A stretch of 64,000 nt of DNA. Source: JABWBP01 sp964522165. GTDB taxonomy: Bacteria; Calditrichota; Calditrichia; RBG-13-44-9; J075. Within the stretch, counting starts at the first letter, position 1; each line of letters begins with the position of its first letter. The notes below the pieces were generated by a model. The model saw nothing but the letters and a program-made list of their open reading frames with translations. It was not told where the DNA came from and made no database searches. Location: contig CAZFVV010000014.1 of assembly GCA_964522165.1 (NCBI GenBank), positions 1-64,000 on the forward strand, given 5' to 3'. This document shows, piece after piece, positions 1 to 8,262 of this stretch. The translations under genes and the position numbers were made by a program.

Positions 1-311
1 GCTTGATAAGTCTTCACTTTTGCTCTTTTCCCTCAAAGTCTTAAAGTAGAATTAGTGGCGAATTTTTAGACATGCTCTTAGAGATAACATTTGGTTCTGC
101 CCCCGGGGCAGGATAAATTTTAGCACGAAATTTGTTTATTTTTCGGGTGGGTGAGAGGTAGAGTAGTGAGAGGTAGAGTAGTGAGTGGCAGAGTTGTGAG
201 TGGTGAGCGATGTGTCTTAATTGGAAAGCAAGATCTCGATCTTCCTCCGCACTCACTTCTTACCACCCTGCCACTGTAATCGTTTACCCGGTTCTTTGAA
301 GAGAAACGCGC
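1..311. other. gene-free left edge with 15-bp tandem repeat and candidate promoter
   Basis: No convincing gene is seen here. Positions 151-207 hold just under four copies of a 15-bp unit (GTGAGAGGTAGAGTA and variants). A possible promoter lies at 91-119: TTGGTT, a 17-bp spacer, then TAAATT. The spacer contains a palindrome at 97-111 (arms CTGCCCC and GGGGCAG around one C), which could be an operator or the remains of a terminator from an upstream gene. The kinase start codon follows at 312 without a strong Shine-Dalgarno sequence (GAAGAGAAACGCGC precedes it). Confidence 0.5.
91..119 (+). promoter_or_regulatory. candidate sigma-70 type promoter upstream of the sensor kinase
   Basis: TTGGTT at 91-96 and TAAATT at 114-119 are separated by 17 bp. 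The spacer is a near-perfect palindrome (97-111). The -35 match is only partial, so this is a weak call. Confidence 0.3.
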
Positions 312-1805
312 ATGAAGTTCATGAAATTTCACCTCAGTTATCGCCTGATCGTGGGGGCGCTGCTGCTGATTTCCCTGATCCTGGCGGGGGGCTTTATCAT
401 CATCGCCTACATTTACCGCCTCCAGGATACCACCACCCAGATCATGGCCAAGAGCGTGCAGAGCCTGAAGGCTGCCCAGGAGCTGGAAATCATCCTCTTC
501 CACATGCGCGGCCTGACCTACACGTATATCCTGGATAAAAATCCCAAGTGGATTACCATGCTGGAGGAACGCGAGAAAGAATTCCTGGCCTCCCTGCACA
601 AAGCGCGGGAGAGCGCCAATACCCCGGAAGAAACCAACCTGGTGCAGCAGATTACCGCCCTGTTCAACAACTACGAGCAGGATTTGAAGAACGCCCTGGC
701 TTTTCAAAAACAGGGCCGGATTTCCAAAGCCAACGCCCTGCTGATCCACGCCGGGCGGGATTTGTTCGACACCATTTATGAAAAGTGCAAATCTTACATT
801 GCGGCCAATGAAAATACCCGCAGCGTCTATGAGAAACGGCTGAACCGGATCAACTCCGCCATCCGCGACGCCATGATCGGCCTGGGCATCGGGGGAATCT
901 TGCTGGGGAGCATCCTGGGATGGGTCATTTCCCGGATCATTCTGAATCCCATTTATGAGTTGGTGCTAAAAGTGCGCGGCGCGGCGGAAAGCGACCTGGT
1001 GGAACATATCCGGATGTCCCCGGGGGAGGAATTGAAAGAGCTCGACCGGCATATTCATCGCCTCATCGAAGGCATCAACAAGGCGCAGGCGGACCTGGAG
1101 AAGAACCGCCGCCTCTTGGACCGTTCCGCACGGCTGGCGGCGCTGGGGAAAATCGCCGCGGGCGTCGCCCACGAGATTCGCAATCCCCTTACCGCGATCA
1201 AAATGCTGATCTATCCCATGCAGGACGATCCCCAAAGCATCCAGAAAGAGGATATGGCGGTAATCGTCAAGGAGATCAACCGCATCGACGCTTTCATTCA
1301 GAATTTTCTGAAATTTGCCAGCCCCGGCGAACCCCGCTTCGAGCCGGTGAAGGTGCAGGAGGTGATCCGGGAAACCCTGCTGCTGTTAGGCCCGCGGCTG
1401 CGGCAGGGCAAAATCGAACTGGTAGAAAAGCATGTTTCCGAATCGGAAACCATCTCTGCGGACGCCGGCCAGATCAAACAGGTATTGATGAACCTGGTGC
1501 TGAATGCCATCGATTCCATGCCCGGCGGCGGGCAACTGAAAATCGCGACCCGGAAGATAAACCTGGCCGGAAGCCCCAACGGCAAAGAATTATTGCAAAT
1601 CTGTATCAGCGACACCGGCCAGGGCATCTCCGAATCCATCAAGGATACCCTGTTCGACCCCTTTGTGAAAGGCAAGGGGGAGAGCGTGGGGCTGGGGTTG
1701 TCCATCTCCAATCAGATCGTGGAGCTCCACCGCGGCTGGATCGAAGCTGACAACAACCCCGACCGAGGAGCAACTTTTACTATCAACCTGCCCATGAATC
1801 AATAA
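312..1805 (+). CDS. membrane sensor histidine kinase (NtrB/ZraS-like)
   Basis: This 497-residue inner-membrane kinase should sense an envelope or periplasmic signal and phosphorylate the response regulator encoded next. TM1 is at about residues 12-35, followed by an all-helical periplasmic domain of about 150 residues resembling 4HB sensor modules, TM2 at about 187-210, a HAMP linker at about 211-262, and the HisKA helix with phospho-acceptor His287 in AGVAHEIRNPL. The ATPase domain shows the N box (LMNLVLNAID), the G1 box (DTGQGIS), an F box (LFDPFVKG) and a G2 box (GLGLSIS). The kinase core resembles kinases that pair with sigma-54 activators. The gene lies 103 bp upstream of the regulator on the same strand, so the two are probably co-transcribed. 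The signal is unknown; the downstream envelope operon suggests a cell-wall cue, which is inference. Confidence 0.93.
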   Translation: MKFMKFHLSYRLIVGALLLISLILAGGFIIIAYIYRLQDTTTQIMAKSVQSLKAAQELEIILFHMRGLTYTYILDKNPKWITMLEEREKEFLASLHKARESANTPEETNLVQQITALFNNYEQDLKNALAFQKQGRISKANALLIHAGRDLFDTIYEKCKSYIAANENTRSVYEKRLNRINSAIRDAMIGLGIGGILLGSILGWVISRIILNPIYELVLKVRGAAESDLVEHIRMSPGEELKELDRHIHRLIEGINKAQADLEKNRRLLDRSARLAALGKIAAGVAHEIRNPLTAIKMLIYPMQDDPQSIQKEDMAVIVKEINRIDAFIQNFLKFASPGEPRFEPVKVQEVIRETLLLLGPRLRQGKIELVEKHVSESETISADAGQIKQVLMNLVLNAIDSMPGGGQLKIATRKINLAGSPNGKELLQICISDTGQGISESIKDTLFDPFVKGKGESVGLGLSISNQIVELHRGWIEADNNPDRGATFTINLPMNQ

Positions 1806-1908
1806 GAAGCAGCGGGGAACCAGCAATTCTATTCATCGAGGGATAAGGGAAAAAGGATGAAGACTATAGTGTTCAGCGGAAAATCAGACCGTAACAAGGA
1901 AAAGTGCG

Positions 1909-3330
1909 ATGAATAAAATCCTGGTGGTAGATGACGAAGAGAGCGTGCGCTATTCGTTCTCCAAATTGCTGCGGGCGCCGGATTACCAGGTGTCGGGAGT
2001 GCAGAACGGTTCCGAAGCATTGGAGAAGATAAAACAGGATCCCCCGGACCTGGTCATTCTCGATATCGAAATGCCGGGTATGTCCGGGTTGGAAGTGCTG
2101 CAACAGATCAAACACCTGGCGCCACGGATTCCGGTGCTGATCATCACCGCCTACGGTTCCAGCGAACGAGTCATCACCGCCATGAAATACGGCGCGTACG
2201 AGTACCTGGAAAAACCCTTCGACGTCCCCCACATGCGCACCCTCATCGAAGAAGCCCTGGGGGTGGGGCGACTAATGAAAGAGGAGATCCGGGTTGACGC
2301 CGCTTTCACCGATTGGTCCGGCAACTATATTATCGGAAACAGCACGGCCATTAAAGAAGTGTATAAAATGATCGGGCGGGTTTCCGCCAGCGACGTGAAT
2401 ATCCTGTTAGTGGGAGAAAGCGGCACCGGCAAAGAACTGGTTGCCCGCGCCATTCACCAGCACAGCAACCGGCTGGAAAAACCCTTTTTGGCGGTGAATT
2501 GCGCCGCCATTCCCGACACCCTCCTGGAGAGCGAATTATTCGGATATGAAAAAGGAGCGTTTACCGGGGCGGTAAAACGCAAGTTCGGGAAATTCGAGCA
2601 AGCCCACCGGGGCACCCTGTTCCTGGATGAGATCGGGGATATGAATTCAGGAATCCAGGCAAAGCTGCTGCGGGTGCTGCAAGAAGGCACCTTCGAGCGC
2701 TTAGGCGGTTCGGAAACCCTGCACAGCGACGTGCGCATCATCGCCGCCACCAACAAAAACCTGGAAAAGGCCATCAGCCAGAGAGATTTCCGGGAAGATC
2801 TCTACTACCGCCTCAAAGTGATCACCATTACCCTGCCGCCGCTGCGCATGCGCAAGGAGGACATCCCCGAATTGCTGAATTTCTTTCTGGCCAAGCACCG
2901 CGCCCAGTTGAACAAACCGGATATCTCCCTGGCCCCGGAAACCATGGACGCCCTGATTAAATACGATTGGCCGGGAAACGTGCGGGAGCTGGAAAACGTG
3001 TTGAAACGGGCGGTGCTGCTCTGCAAAGGCAATATCATTACCCCGGACATCGTAGCCGATGAATTGGCCGGGGAGCGCGGCGCTCCGGGGGAGGAGCGGG
3101 GCGAGCGCTTGCCCGCCTTCATTCCCGGCAACCTGGCGGAATACCAGGGCCGGCTCTATCAACACGTCATGGAAGAAGTGGAAAAGGAGCTGATCCTCGC
3201 CGCCCTGCAAGCGATGGAGGGAAACCAGGTCAAAACCGCCAAATTGTTAGGCATCTCCCGGGTGATGCTGCACGACCGCATCGAGAAGTACGGAATCAAA
3301 TCGAAGACGATTATCAAAGAAGAAGGATGA
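1909..3330 (+). CDS. sigma-54-dependent response regulator (NtrC family)
   Basis: This 473-residue protein is a transcription activator for sigma-54 RNA polymerase. The receiver domain (1-115) has the acidic pocket DDE at 8-10, phospho-acceptor Asp52 (LDIEMPG), Thr80 and Lys102. The AAA+ domain has Walker A GESGTGKE at 169-176, the sigma-54-contacting GAFTGA loop at 216-221, and Walker B LFLDEIGD at 237-244. A Fis-type helix-turn-helix sits at about 440-465 (NQVKTAKLLGISRVMLHDRI). The domain order and length are typical for the family. It follows its likely partner kinase, and a candidate sigma-54 promoter lies about 175 bp downstream in front of the lipoprotein/L,D-transpeptidase genes, making those genes the likely target. 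A terminator hairpin immediately follows the stop codon. Confidence 0.95.
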   Translation: MNKILVVDDEESVRYSFSKLLRAPDYQVSGVQNGSEALEKIKQDPPDLVILDIEMPGMSGLEVLQQIKHLAPRIPVLIITAYGSSERVITAMKYGAYEYLEKPFDVPHMRTLIEEALGVGRLMKEEIRVDAAFTDWSGNYIIGNSTAIKEVYKMIGRVSASDVNILLVGESGTGKELVARAIHQHSNRLEKPFLAVNCAAIPDTLLESELFGYEKGAFTGAVKRKFGKFEQAHRGTLFLDEIGDMNSGIQAKLLRVLQEGTFERLGGSETLHSDVRIIAATNKNLEKAISQRDFREDLYYRLKVITITLPPLRMRKEDIPELLNFFLAKHRAQLNKPDISLAPETMDALIKYDWPGNVRELENVLKRAVLLCKGNIITPDIVADELAGERGAPGEERGERLPAFIPGNLAEYQGRLYQHVMEEVEKELILAALQAMEGNQVKTAKLLGISRVMLHDRIEKYGIKSKTIIKEEG

Positions 3331-3334
3331 GTGG

Positions 3335-3371
3335 AAGACCTCAAGGGTTTCCAAAACCTTTGAGGTCTTTG
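3335..3371 (+). terminator. hairpin terminator after the response regulator
   Basis: An inverted repeat (AAGACCTCAAGGG at 3335-3347, CCTTTGAGGTCTT at 3357-3369, one mismatch) starts four bases after the stop codon. It is followed by only a short T run. Palindromes of this type recur between genes in FCB-group genomes (established pattern, recalled). Confidence 0.6.
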
Positions 3372-3657
3372 GCATTCTCGAATTGTAAGCATTTTAAGCA
3401 CCCTGCACAGATTGCTTACAGCCCGGTTTATTTAATCGGCCTCCCGGAGCACCGTTTCTCTCCCCAAACCCTCCCATAGCTTCATTTTCTGGCTTTGCGA
3501 TTTCTGGCACAGGGTTTGTCTATAAAAAGGGCGCTCGCGCATCAGCCTCTGCCAACAGAGGGGATTTAAGCGGGTCGCCCCGAAAGGGCAATAACTGATC
3601 GAGCCAGAAATGGCAAGTAAACCGTTTAATCATCTTAATGTAACAGGAGTTTTAGAA
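3372..3657 (+). promoter_or_regulatory. long leader with candidate sigma-54 promoter
   Basis: The best regulatory signal here is CTGGCACAGGGTTTGTCT at 3504-3521. It matches the sigma-54 consensus TGGCAC-N5-TTGC except that the -12 GC is GT; the GG-N10-GT spacing is right. The transcript leader would be about 130 nt and contains GGGTCGCCCCGAAAGGGC, a possible hairpin at about 3571-3590. Upstream sites for the NtrC-type activator were not identified. The upstream gene encodes a sigma-54 activator, which supports the reading. Confidence 0.5.
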
Positions 3658-4260
3658 ATGAAAGCAAGAATGATCGTTGTAATGATGGCCCTCAGCGCCG
3701 TGCTGGTTCTGTTGAATAGCTGCGCCAAGATGCCCCAGGAAACCGTGGATGCAGCCAAAGCCGCCCTGGAAGCGGCAAGAACGGCGGAAGCCAACCGCTA
3801 CGTGGCGGATGAATTCAACGCCCTGCAAGACACCCTGAACGCGGCCATGGCGGAAATTGAAGCCCAGAACTCCAAATTCGCCCTTACCCGCAATTATGAC
3901 AAAGCCAAAGCGATGCTGGAATCCGTGGTGGCCAATTCCCAAACCGTTGTCGCTAATGCTGCCGCCGCCAAAGAAGAAACCCGGCTGCGGGTGCAGGAAT
4001 CCCTGGCGCAGTTGACTACCCTGATGGAAGAAACCAAGGGCCTGATGGCCAAAGCCCCGCGCGGCAAAGAAGGCAAGGCTGCTTTGGAAGCCATGCAGGA
4101 TGAACTGACCGTGGTAGAAGCCTCTATCAACGAAATCAATACCCTGGTGAGCAACGGCGATTTCTTAGGCGCCGAAACCAAAGTCAACGCCGGCATTGCC
4201 AAAGTGCAGTCCATCAACGATGAATTGAAAGCCGCGATTGCGAAAAAATACGGAAAATAA
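3658..4260 (+). CDS. alpha-helical lipoprotein with C-terminal Lys (Lpp-like candidate)
   Basis: This 200-residue protein has a lipoprotein signal peptide with the lipobox LNSC, Cys22. The start at 3658 is chosen over the ATG at 3610 because it gives a clean signal peptide and has ACAGGAG upstream. The mature part is Ala/Glu/Lys-rich, with no Cys after Cys22, and is predicted to be almost all helix or coiled coil. It ends in IAKKYGK. Braun lipoprotein Lpp of Enterobacteria ends in a similar Lys-Tyr-Arg-Lys and is linked through its terminal Lys to meso-DAP by L,D-transpeptidases; two such enzymes are encoded directly downstream. The region around residues 35-90 is visibly homologous to the N-terminal half of the next protein (shared pattern AEANRY/AEAERY, then NY/DY after QN). 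A murein-tethering role is inference. It may belong to the DUF4398-like helical lipoproteins. Confidence 0.85.
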   Translation: MKARMIVVMMALSAVLVLLNSCAKMPQETVDAAKAALEAARTAEANRYVADEFNALQDTLNAAMAEIEAQNSKFALTRNYDKAKAMLESVVANSQTVVANAAAAKEETRLRVQESLAQLTTLMEETKGLMAKAPRGKEGKAALEAMQDELTVVEASINEINTLVSNGDFLGAETKVNAGIAKVQSINDELKAAIAKKYGK

Positions 4261-4319
4261 GGGGTAAGCAAGCAGCTTGATTGACCGAATTTTCCGCTTA
4301 AAAAAGTTTTTAACAGAAA

Positions 4320-4356
4320 AAACCTCGGCTGGCGCAAGCAGGCCGGGGTTTTTTAT
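4320..4356 (+). terminator. intrinsic terminator or attenuator after the lipoprotein gene
   Basis: AACCTCGGCT and GGCCGGGGTT (with G-U pairs) enclose a short loop and are followed by a run of six T. This would let the lipoprotein be made in excess of the downstream transpeptidases if read-through is partial, a layout expected for an abundant structural lipoprotein. Confidence 0.7.
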
Positions 4357-4445
4357 ATTATATTTGATTTTTAATTAAGATTCACGAATTTTGCCAATCC
4401 CGTATGCAGGTGCGTGGCAACGCGATAGTCGATCGGATTCGGAGT

Positions 4446-5552
4446 ATGAAAAATTATAAGAAAATAATCATTGCAGGGCTGGTTTTGGGGTTGCTCTCAT
4501 TAACGGCGTGCGGGTTCATCGCTGCTTACGCCCCCAAACCGCCGGAATACGGGGTCAAACGGCTGAATACCCTGCTGGGACAGGCGCACCGCGCCGAGGC
4601 GGAACGCTATGCCGCGGAATTCCTGCAAGCCGCGGAAGAAACCTGGGAGGCGGCCTACCAGGAGTGGCGGCGGCAAAATCAAAAACTGATGATCAATCGC
4701 GACTATTCCACCCTGCTTAAACTGGTCGGCGAAGCGGCGACCCGGGCGGAACACGCTGCCCGGCAAAGCCTTCGTACCCGGGATTCCTTGAAAACCGTGC
4801 TGCGCTTCAAAATTCCCCTGGTGAAGCAGAGAATCGACAGCCTGCACGCCACCTGGGGAGATATGCCGGCCCGCAAGCCGGTAAACGTGCGCTTTGCTAC
4901 CGGGGAGTTGCTGGTGCTGGAGAGCCGGGCAGCGTACGAGCGGGGAGATTACCTCCTGGCAGATAAAAAATTATCCGCGGGAGAACAGATGATTGGGGAA
5001 GCGGGGCAAAAAGTGACCCAGAAAATCCGGGAATACCTCTCCCACCTTCCCATCTGGCGGAAATGGGCGGAAGAAACCATCGCCTGGTCCCAGGCCAACA
5101 ACGAAGCCGCCATTATCGTGGATAAACTGGGCAAAACCTGCCGGGTATATGTCGGGGGAAAACTGCAAGCGGAATACCCGGCGGAGTTCGGCGCAAACTG
5201 GATGGGGCCCAAATCCCAGCGCGGCGACCGCGCCACCCCGGAAGGGCGGTATTCGGTCAAAAAGAAGCGCAGCGGCGCTCAAACCATCTACTACAAAGCC
5301 CTGGAAATCAATTATCCCAACCCGGCCGATTGGGAGAAATTCCAGGAAGCCAAAAAGAACGGGGAGTTGCCGCAAAGCGCCGGCATCGGCGGCTCCATCG
5401 AGATTCACGGTGAAGGGGGGAAGGGCATCAATTGGACCGAGGGATGCGTGGCGCTGGATAACCGCGACATGGACGCGCTCTTCCAAATGATTAACGTCGG
5501 GACCCCGGTAACCATCGTCGGCTCTTTGAATGGTTTAGCGGATAATCATTAA
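4446..5552 (+). CDS. lipoprotein L,D-transpeptidase (YkuD domain)
   Basis: This 368-residue protein starts with a lipoprotein signal (LTAC, Cys22); an upstream ATG at 4404 would bury the signal, so 4446 is preferred although GGAG sits unusually close to it. Residues of about 30-130 form a helical domain homologous to the preceding lipoprotein. The C-terminal YkuD domain (from about residue 220) carries the signature IHGEGG ... WTEGCVAL, with predicted nucleophile Cys334 and partner His. YkuD enzymes make 3-3 cross-links in peptidoglycan or attach proteins to meso-DAP. The predicted location is the periplasmic face of a membrane, held by lipid. It sits between a possible substrate lipoprotein and a second YkuD protein. 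Whether it cross-links murein or attaches the lipoprotein cannot be told from sequence. Confidence 0.88.
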   Translation: MKNYKKIIIAGLVLGLLSLTACGFIAAYAPKPPEYGVKRLNTLLGQAHRAEAERYAAEFLQAAEETWEAAYQEWRRQNQKLMINRDYSTLLKLVGEAATRAEHAARQSLRTRDSLKTVLRFKIPLVKQRIDSLHATWGDMPARKPVNVRFATGELLVLESRAAYERGDYLLADKKLSAGEQMIGEAGQKVTQKIREYLSHLPIWRKWAEETIAWSQANNEAAIIVDKLGKTCRVYVGGKLQAEYPAEFGANWMGPKSQRGDRATPEGRYSVKKKRSGAQTIYYKALEINYPNPADWEKFQEAKKNGELPQSAGIGGSIEIHGEGGKGINWTEGCVALDNRDMDALFQMINVGTPVTIVGSLNGLADNH

Positions 5553-5591
5553 TTTGCGTGAAAGATGATCCGCCATGAATAACATCGGTCA

Positions 5592-6458
5592 ATGAAAAAA
5601 CGACATAAAAGATTCAGGCGCCCTAAAACAGGTATTCCCACATTTTCGGATAATCGTGATATGGATGAAACGATGATTCGCCAACCCGGGGAAGATGAAA
5701 ACCGCCCCGCGCAAGCGGCTGCGACAACCGCGGAAAATGCTTCTCGAGAAGCGCCCCCGGTACAACCGGTAAAAACCGATACGAAACCGGCCCCGCCGCT
5801 CAGCCCGGGTAAGGTTTTTTTAACCGGCGCGCTACTGGGTGTATTGTTAGCAGGATTGGCGCTGTTGGCTGCGCCGGGGTTGCGGGAGTTGAAATTCGCC
5901 CTGTTGCCGCCGGGCAGCCCCCGGGAGACCCGCAATCCGGCTAAATTCAAACAGGAGTTTACCCGCCTTAACGGGAGCCTGGCGGAGCTGCGGCGTAAAA
6001 ATATCCGTTTGACTCCCTTCAGCCCCTACCTCATCGTGGACACTGCCGATAACAAGTTTTTCCTGTTCTCGAAACGGAAAATGATCCGGGAGGGCATGTG
6101 TTCCACCGGCAGCTACACCATGCTGAAAACTGCGGATAACCGGCAATGGATTTTCAAAACCCCCCGGGGGATGTTCCGCATCCAGGGGAAAATCCCCTCC
6201 CCGGTATGGCGCATGCCCGATTGGGCTTTCATCGAGGAAGGCCGCCCGGTTCCCCCTCCGGATTCCCCGGAACGCTACGAATCCGGGGTTTTAGGCGATT
6301 ACGCCCTGGCCCTGGGCGGGGGGTATCTCATCCACGGAACCCTCTACCAGCGCTACCTGGGAATGCCGGTCACCCACGGCTGCGTGCGCCTGGGAGACGA
6401 GGACCTGGAAAGCATTTACAGAAATTTGGAAATCGGTTCAAAAGTATATATTTATTGA
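5592..6458 (+). CDS. membrane-anchored L,D-transpeptidase (YkuD domain)
   Basis: This 288-residue protein has a basic, disordered, Pro/Ala-rich cytoplasmic N-terminus (1-75), one transmembrane segment at about 77-97, and a periplasmic YkuD domain from about 140 to the end. The canonical active-site motif is present: IHGTLYQRY followed by THGCVRL with nucleophile Cys264. The start at 5592 is the first ATG after the previous stop; 5661 is an alternative that would keep the membrane anchor. It belongs to the same operon as the preceding gene (39 bp gap) and the next gene (1 bp gap). It is distinct from its neighbour in lacking a lipobox and the helical domain, so the two enzymes may act on different substrates or in different places. 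Confidence 0.88.
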   Translation: MKKRHKRFRRPKTGIPTFSDNRDMDETMIRQPGEDENRPAQAAATTAENASREAPPVQPVKTDTKPAPPLSPGKVFLTGALLGVLLAGLALLAAPGLRELKFALLPPGSPRETRNPAKFKQEFTRLNGSLAELRRKNIRLTPFSPYLIVDTADNKFFLFSKRKMIREGMCSTGSYTMLKTADNRQWIFKTPRGMFRIQGKIPSPVWRMPDWAFIEEGRPVPPPDSPERYESGVLGDYALALGGGYLIHGTLYQRYLGMPVTHGCVRLGDEDLESIYRNLEIGSKVYIY

Positions 6459-6459
6459 T

Positions 6460-7380
6460 ATGGAAAACTTCTTTGAAAAAATTCTTTCCGGAGTCCGGGG
6501 AATTCTCCCGGCCATCGGGCGCTTCTTCTATCGCCGGATCGGCAGCCCCCTGGCGACGGGGTACCGGCGGCTAAAGCAAAATACCCGGGCCAGCATTCTG
6601 TTTTTTACCCTGGCGCTGCTGCCCCTACTGCTGATTTCGATCCTGACGGTGCTGCTGCCCGCGATTCATCTGCCCCTGCCGGAGAGCGCGCAGCAGAGAA
6701 CCACCCCGCCGCCACACGATTCCACTTTCATCGACCTCTCCGCGCTTTCCCCGGAGCAATCGGAAATGTTAGGCAAAATTTACGTCATGGAGAGCGAAGC
6801 GGCGTTCCTGAATTCCCGCCTGCAAGCCGCCAAAATCGATTCGATCACTCTTTCCCTGAACCTGCGCGACAGCACCTTGAACATCGACATTCGCGGGGTG
6901 GCAGTGCGGCCTTGCAAAATTCAGAAATTCCGCACCAGCAAGGGATTCAAACACTTGCAGGATCGCGCCGCGCTGCTGGGCTGGCTTTCGGTCCCTTTTG
7001 TGCTGGAGCAGGAGCGCGCCACCATCCCGAAATCCCAGATCATCGTGAAAAAAGCGCCCAAAGACACCCTGGAAGCCCAGCAAATGTACCGCGAACCGAT
7101 TCCCCCGGAGAAAAAAGACGTTTATGTGGAGTTGCAATTCGACCGGGGATTGATCCTGGAGATCGAGCAGGCGGAGCCGCCCTCCTGGGAGGGGCGTTTT
7201 TCCAAATGGCTGTTCGATGCCCGGCGGACCCTCTTTTCCGCCGCAGAGGCGCTGCGGGCGCTGGCGAATTTTCAATCTCCCCGGCACCTGCTCTGGATAG
7301 AGGTTAAAATATCCGCGGAGGATGCCCGGGCGATTTACCGTGCCCTGCCGCATCATGCCCAGCTATCGCTGAATTTATGA
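6460..7380 (+). CDS. single-pass membrane protein of unknown function
   Basis: I do not recognise this 306-residue protein. It has a basic cytoplasmic N-terminus of about 45 residues, one strongly hydrophobic segment at about 46-72, and a mixed alpha/beta extracytoplasmic part of about 230 residues with two Pro/Lys-rich linkers. Only one Cys (in AVRPCKIQKF) is visible outside the membrane. It begins one base after the stop of the L,D-transpeptidase gene, so translational coupling and a shared job in the envelope are likely. It could be a partner or regulator of the transpeptidases; nothing in the sequence shows a catalytic motif. Confidence 0.75.
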   Translation: MENFFEKILSGVRGILPAIGRFFYRRIGSPLATGYRRLKQNTRASILFFTLALLPLLLISILTVLLPAIHLPLPESAQQRTTPPPHDSTFIDLSALSPEQSEMLGKIYVMESEAAFLNSRLQAAKIDSITLSLNLRDSTLNIDIRGVAVRPCKIQKFRTSKGFKHLQDRAALLGWLSVPFVLEQERATIPKSQIIVKKAPKDTLEAQQMYREPIPPEKKDVYVELQFDRGLILEIEQAEPPSWEGRFSKWLFDARRTLFSAAEALRALANFQSPRHLLWIEVKISAEDARAIYRALPHHAQLSLNL

Positions 7381-7395
7381 AGCGCGGAAGCGGCC

Positions 7396-7413
7396 AGCTA
7401 TCAGCTGATAGCT
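7396..7413. repeat. perfect 18-bp palindrome
   Basis: AGCTATCAGCTGATAGCT is its own reverse complement and continues into GAGCGC, which mirrors AGCGCGGAAG upstream. It lies 15 bp after the operon's last stop codon and could end transcription or belong to the short-repeat family seen elsewhere in this window. Confidence 0.6.
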
Positions 7414-7497
7414 GAGCGCAAAACTCTATAATTCAGCTTCAATTATTCATTTGTTTTCCGATAATGCAAATTGGTATATTCGGATGTTTGTTAAGGG

Positions 7498-7866
7498 ATG
7501 AAAACAACCATGGAACTTTTTAGCAGATTTATTGTTTTCCTTGCCGCAGCGATCCACTTAGTGGTTACGCTTCATCCCTCTTTTGCCATCCCTCAGATGG
7601 TTACTGGCCCGGTTCAATCCCCGGGTGAGCCGGTTATATTGGCCTCCGACCTCAGGGCCTGGGAAATTTTAGATTCCGTCACGGTAGAAAAAGGCAAAAC
7701 CCTCAACCCCATCAGTGTATCTTCGCTGAAAGGTTTTTTTGAAATTCTGCGCCTGGGATTCCCGGCCATTAGCCCGATAAAGGCCTACTCTCAACACAAT
7801 CCGCACTTTCATTATCCGATCCTCTGTTACAAATACTCCCCCACCCACTATACCGCCGAAGGCTGA
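7498..7866 (+). CDS. possible small secreted protein, doubtful
   Basis: This 122-residue frame starts with a plausible signal peptide (hydrophobic from about residue 9 to 26, ending SFA), preceded by TTAAGGG. ATG at 7510 is an alternative start with better spacing. A weak promoter (TTGTTT at 7451, TATATT at 7475, 18-bp spacer) lies upstream. The rest shows no known domain, and composition and codon use look less biased than neighbouring genes. It may be a decayed gene whose 3' part has been lost in the structured spacer that follows. Confidence 0.35.
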   Translation: MKTTMELFSRFIVFLAAAIHLVVTLHPSFAIPQMVTGPVQSPGEPVILASDLRAWEILDSVTVEKGKTLNPISVSSLKGFFEILRLGFPAISPIKAYSQHNPHFHYPILCYKYSPTHYTAEG

Positions 7867-8262
7867 CCGCCTCCATCCCCTCTTTTATACTCGTTTAGAC
7901 TTTGAACTTGAGTTTCAGCCGGAGTGCTCCAAAGGAGTGGTTTACCCTTTCGGGGTTTCGTCACTTCCAAAGGAGTGTCCTCGCCAAAAGCTTAAGCTTT
8001 GCAGCCGTGTGTGGACCCCCATCATCGTTCTGCTGAGCCCCCCACAGGCTCAGCAGAATCTCACGACGAAGCCCGGCTGCGCAGCAATACGACTTTTCGG
8101 GATCATACCCCGGCTCAATCTCAACCCCCCTGAACGAGTATCGTGGCTATCCTATCAATTCTGACCCTCCCTGCAGGGGGTTTGTCTGCTCGCGCAGGCA
8201 AACAGACCCGCACGGGGGGAGTTCTTTGGTTAATCCGATTTCTATGTGAAGGAGATTTTTCC
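7867..8262. other. structured gene-free spacer with strong hairpins
   Basis: No gene is supported here. The segment contains a 12-bp perfect stem with a 7-nt loop (TTCTGCTGAGCC at 8028-8039, GGCTCAGCAGAA at 8047-8058), a 14-bp palindrome AAAGCTTAAGCTTT at 7987-8000, flanking GCAGCCG and CGGCTGC that could extend the fold, two copies of a semi-palindrome around CCAAAGGAGTG (about 7926-7939 and 7965-7978), and GTTTGTCTGC/GCAGGCAAAC near 8180-8206. No T run follows the main hairpin. This could be a non-coding RNA, a folded repeat element or the remains of a mobile element. Confidence 0.45.

Noticed and set aside
7937..8164. 75-codon frame in the structured spacer
   Set aside because: It runs across hairpins and palindromes, has no ribosome-binding site and no protein-like composition.
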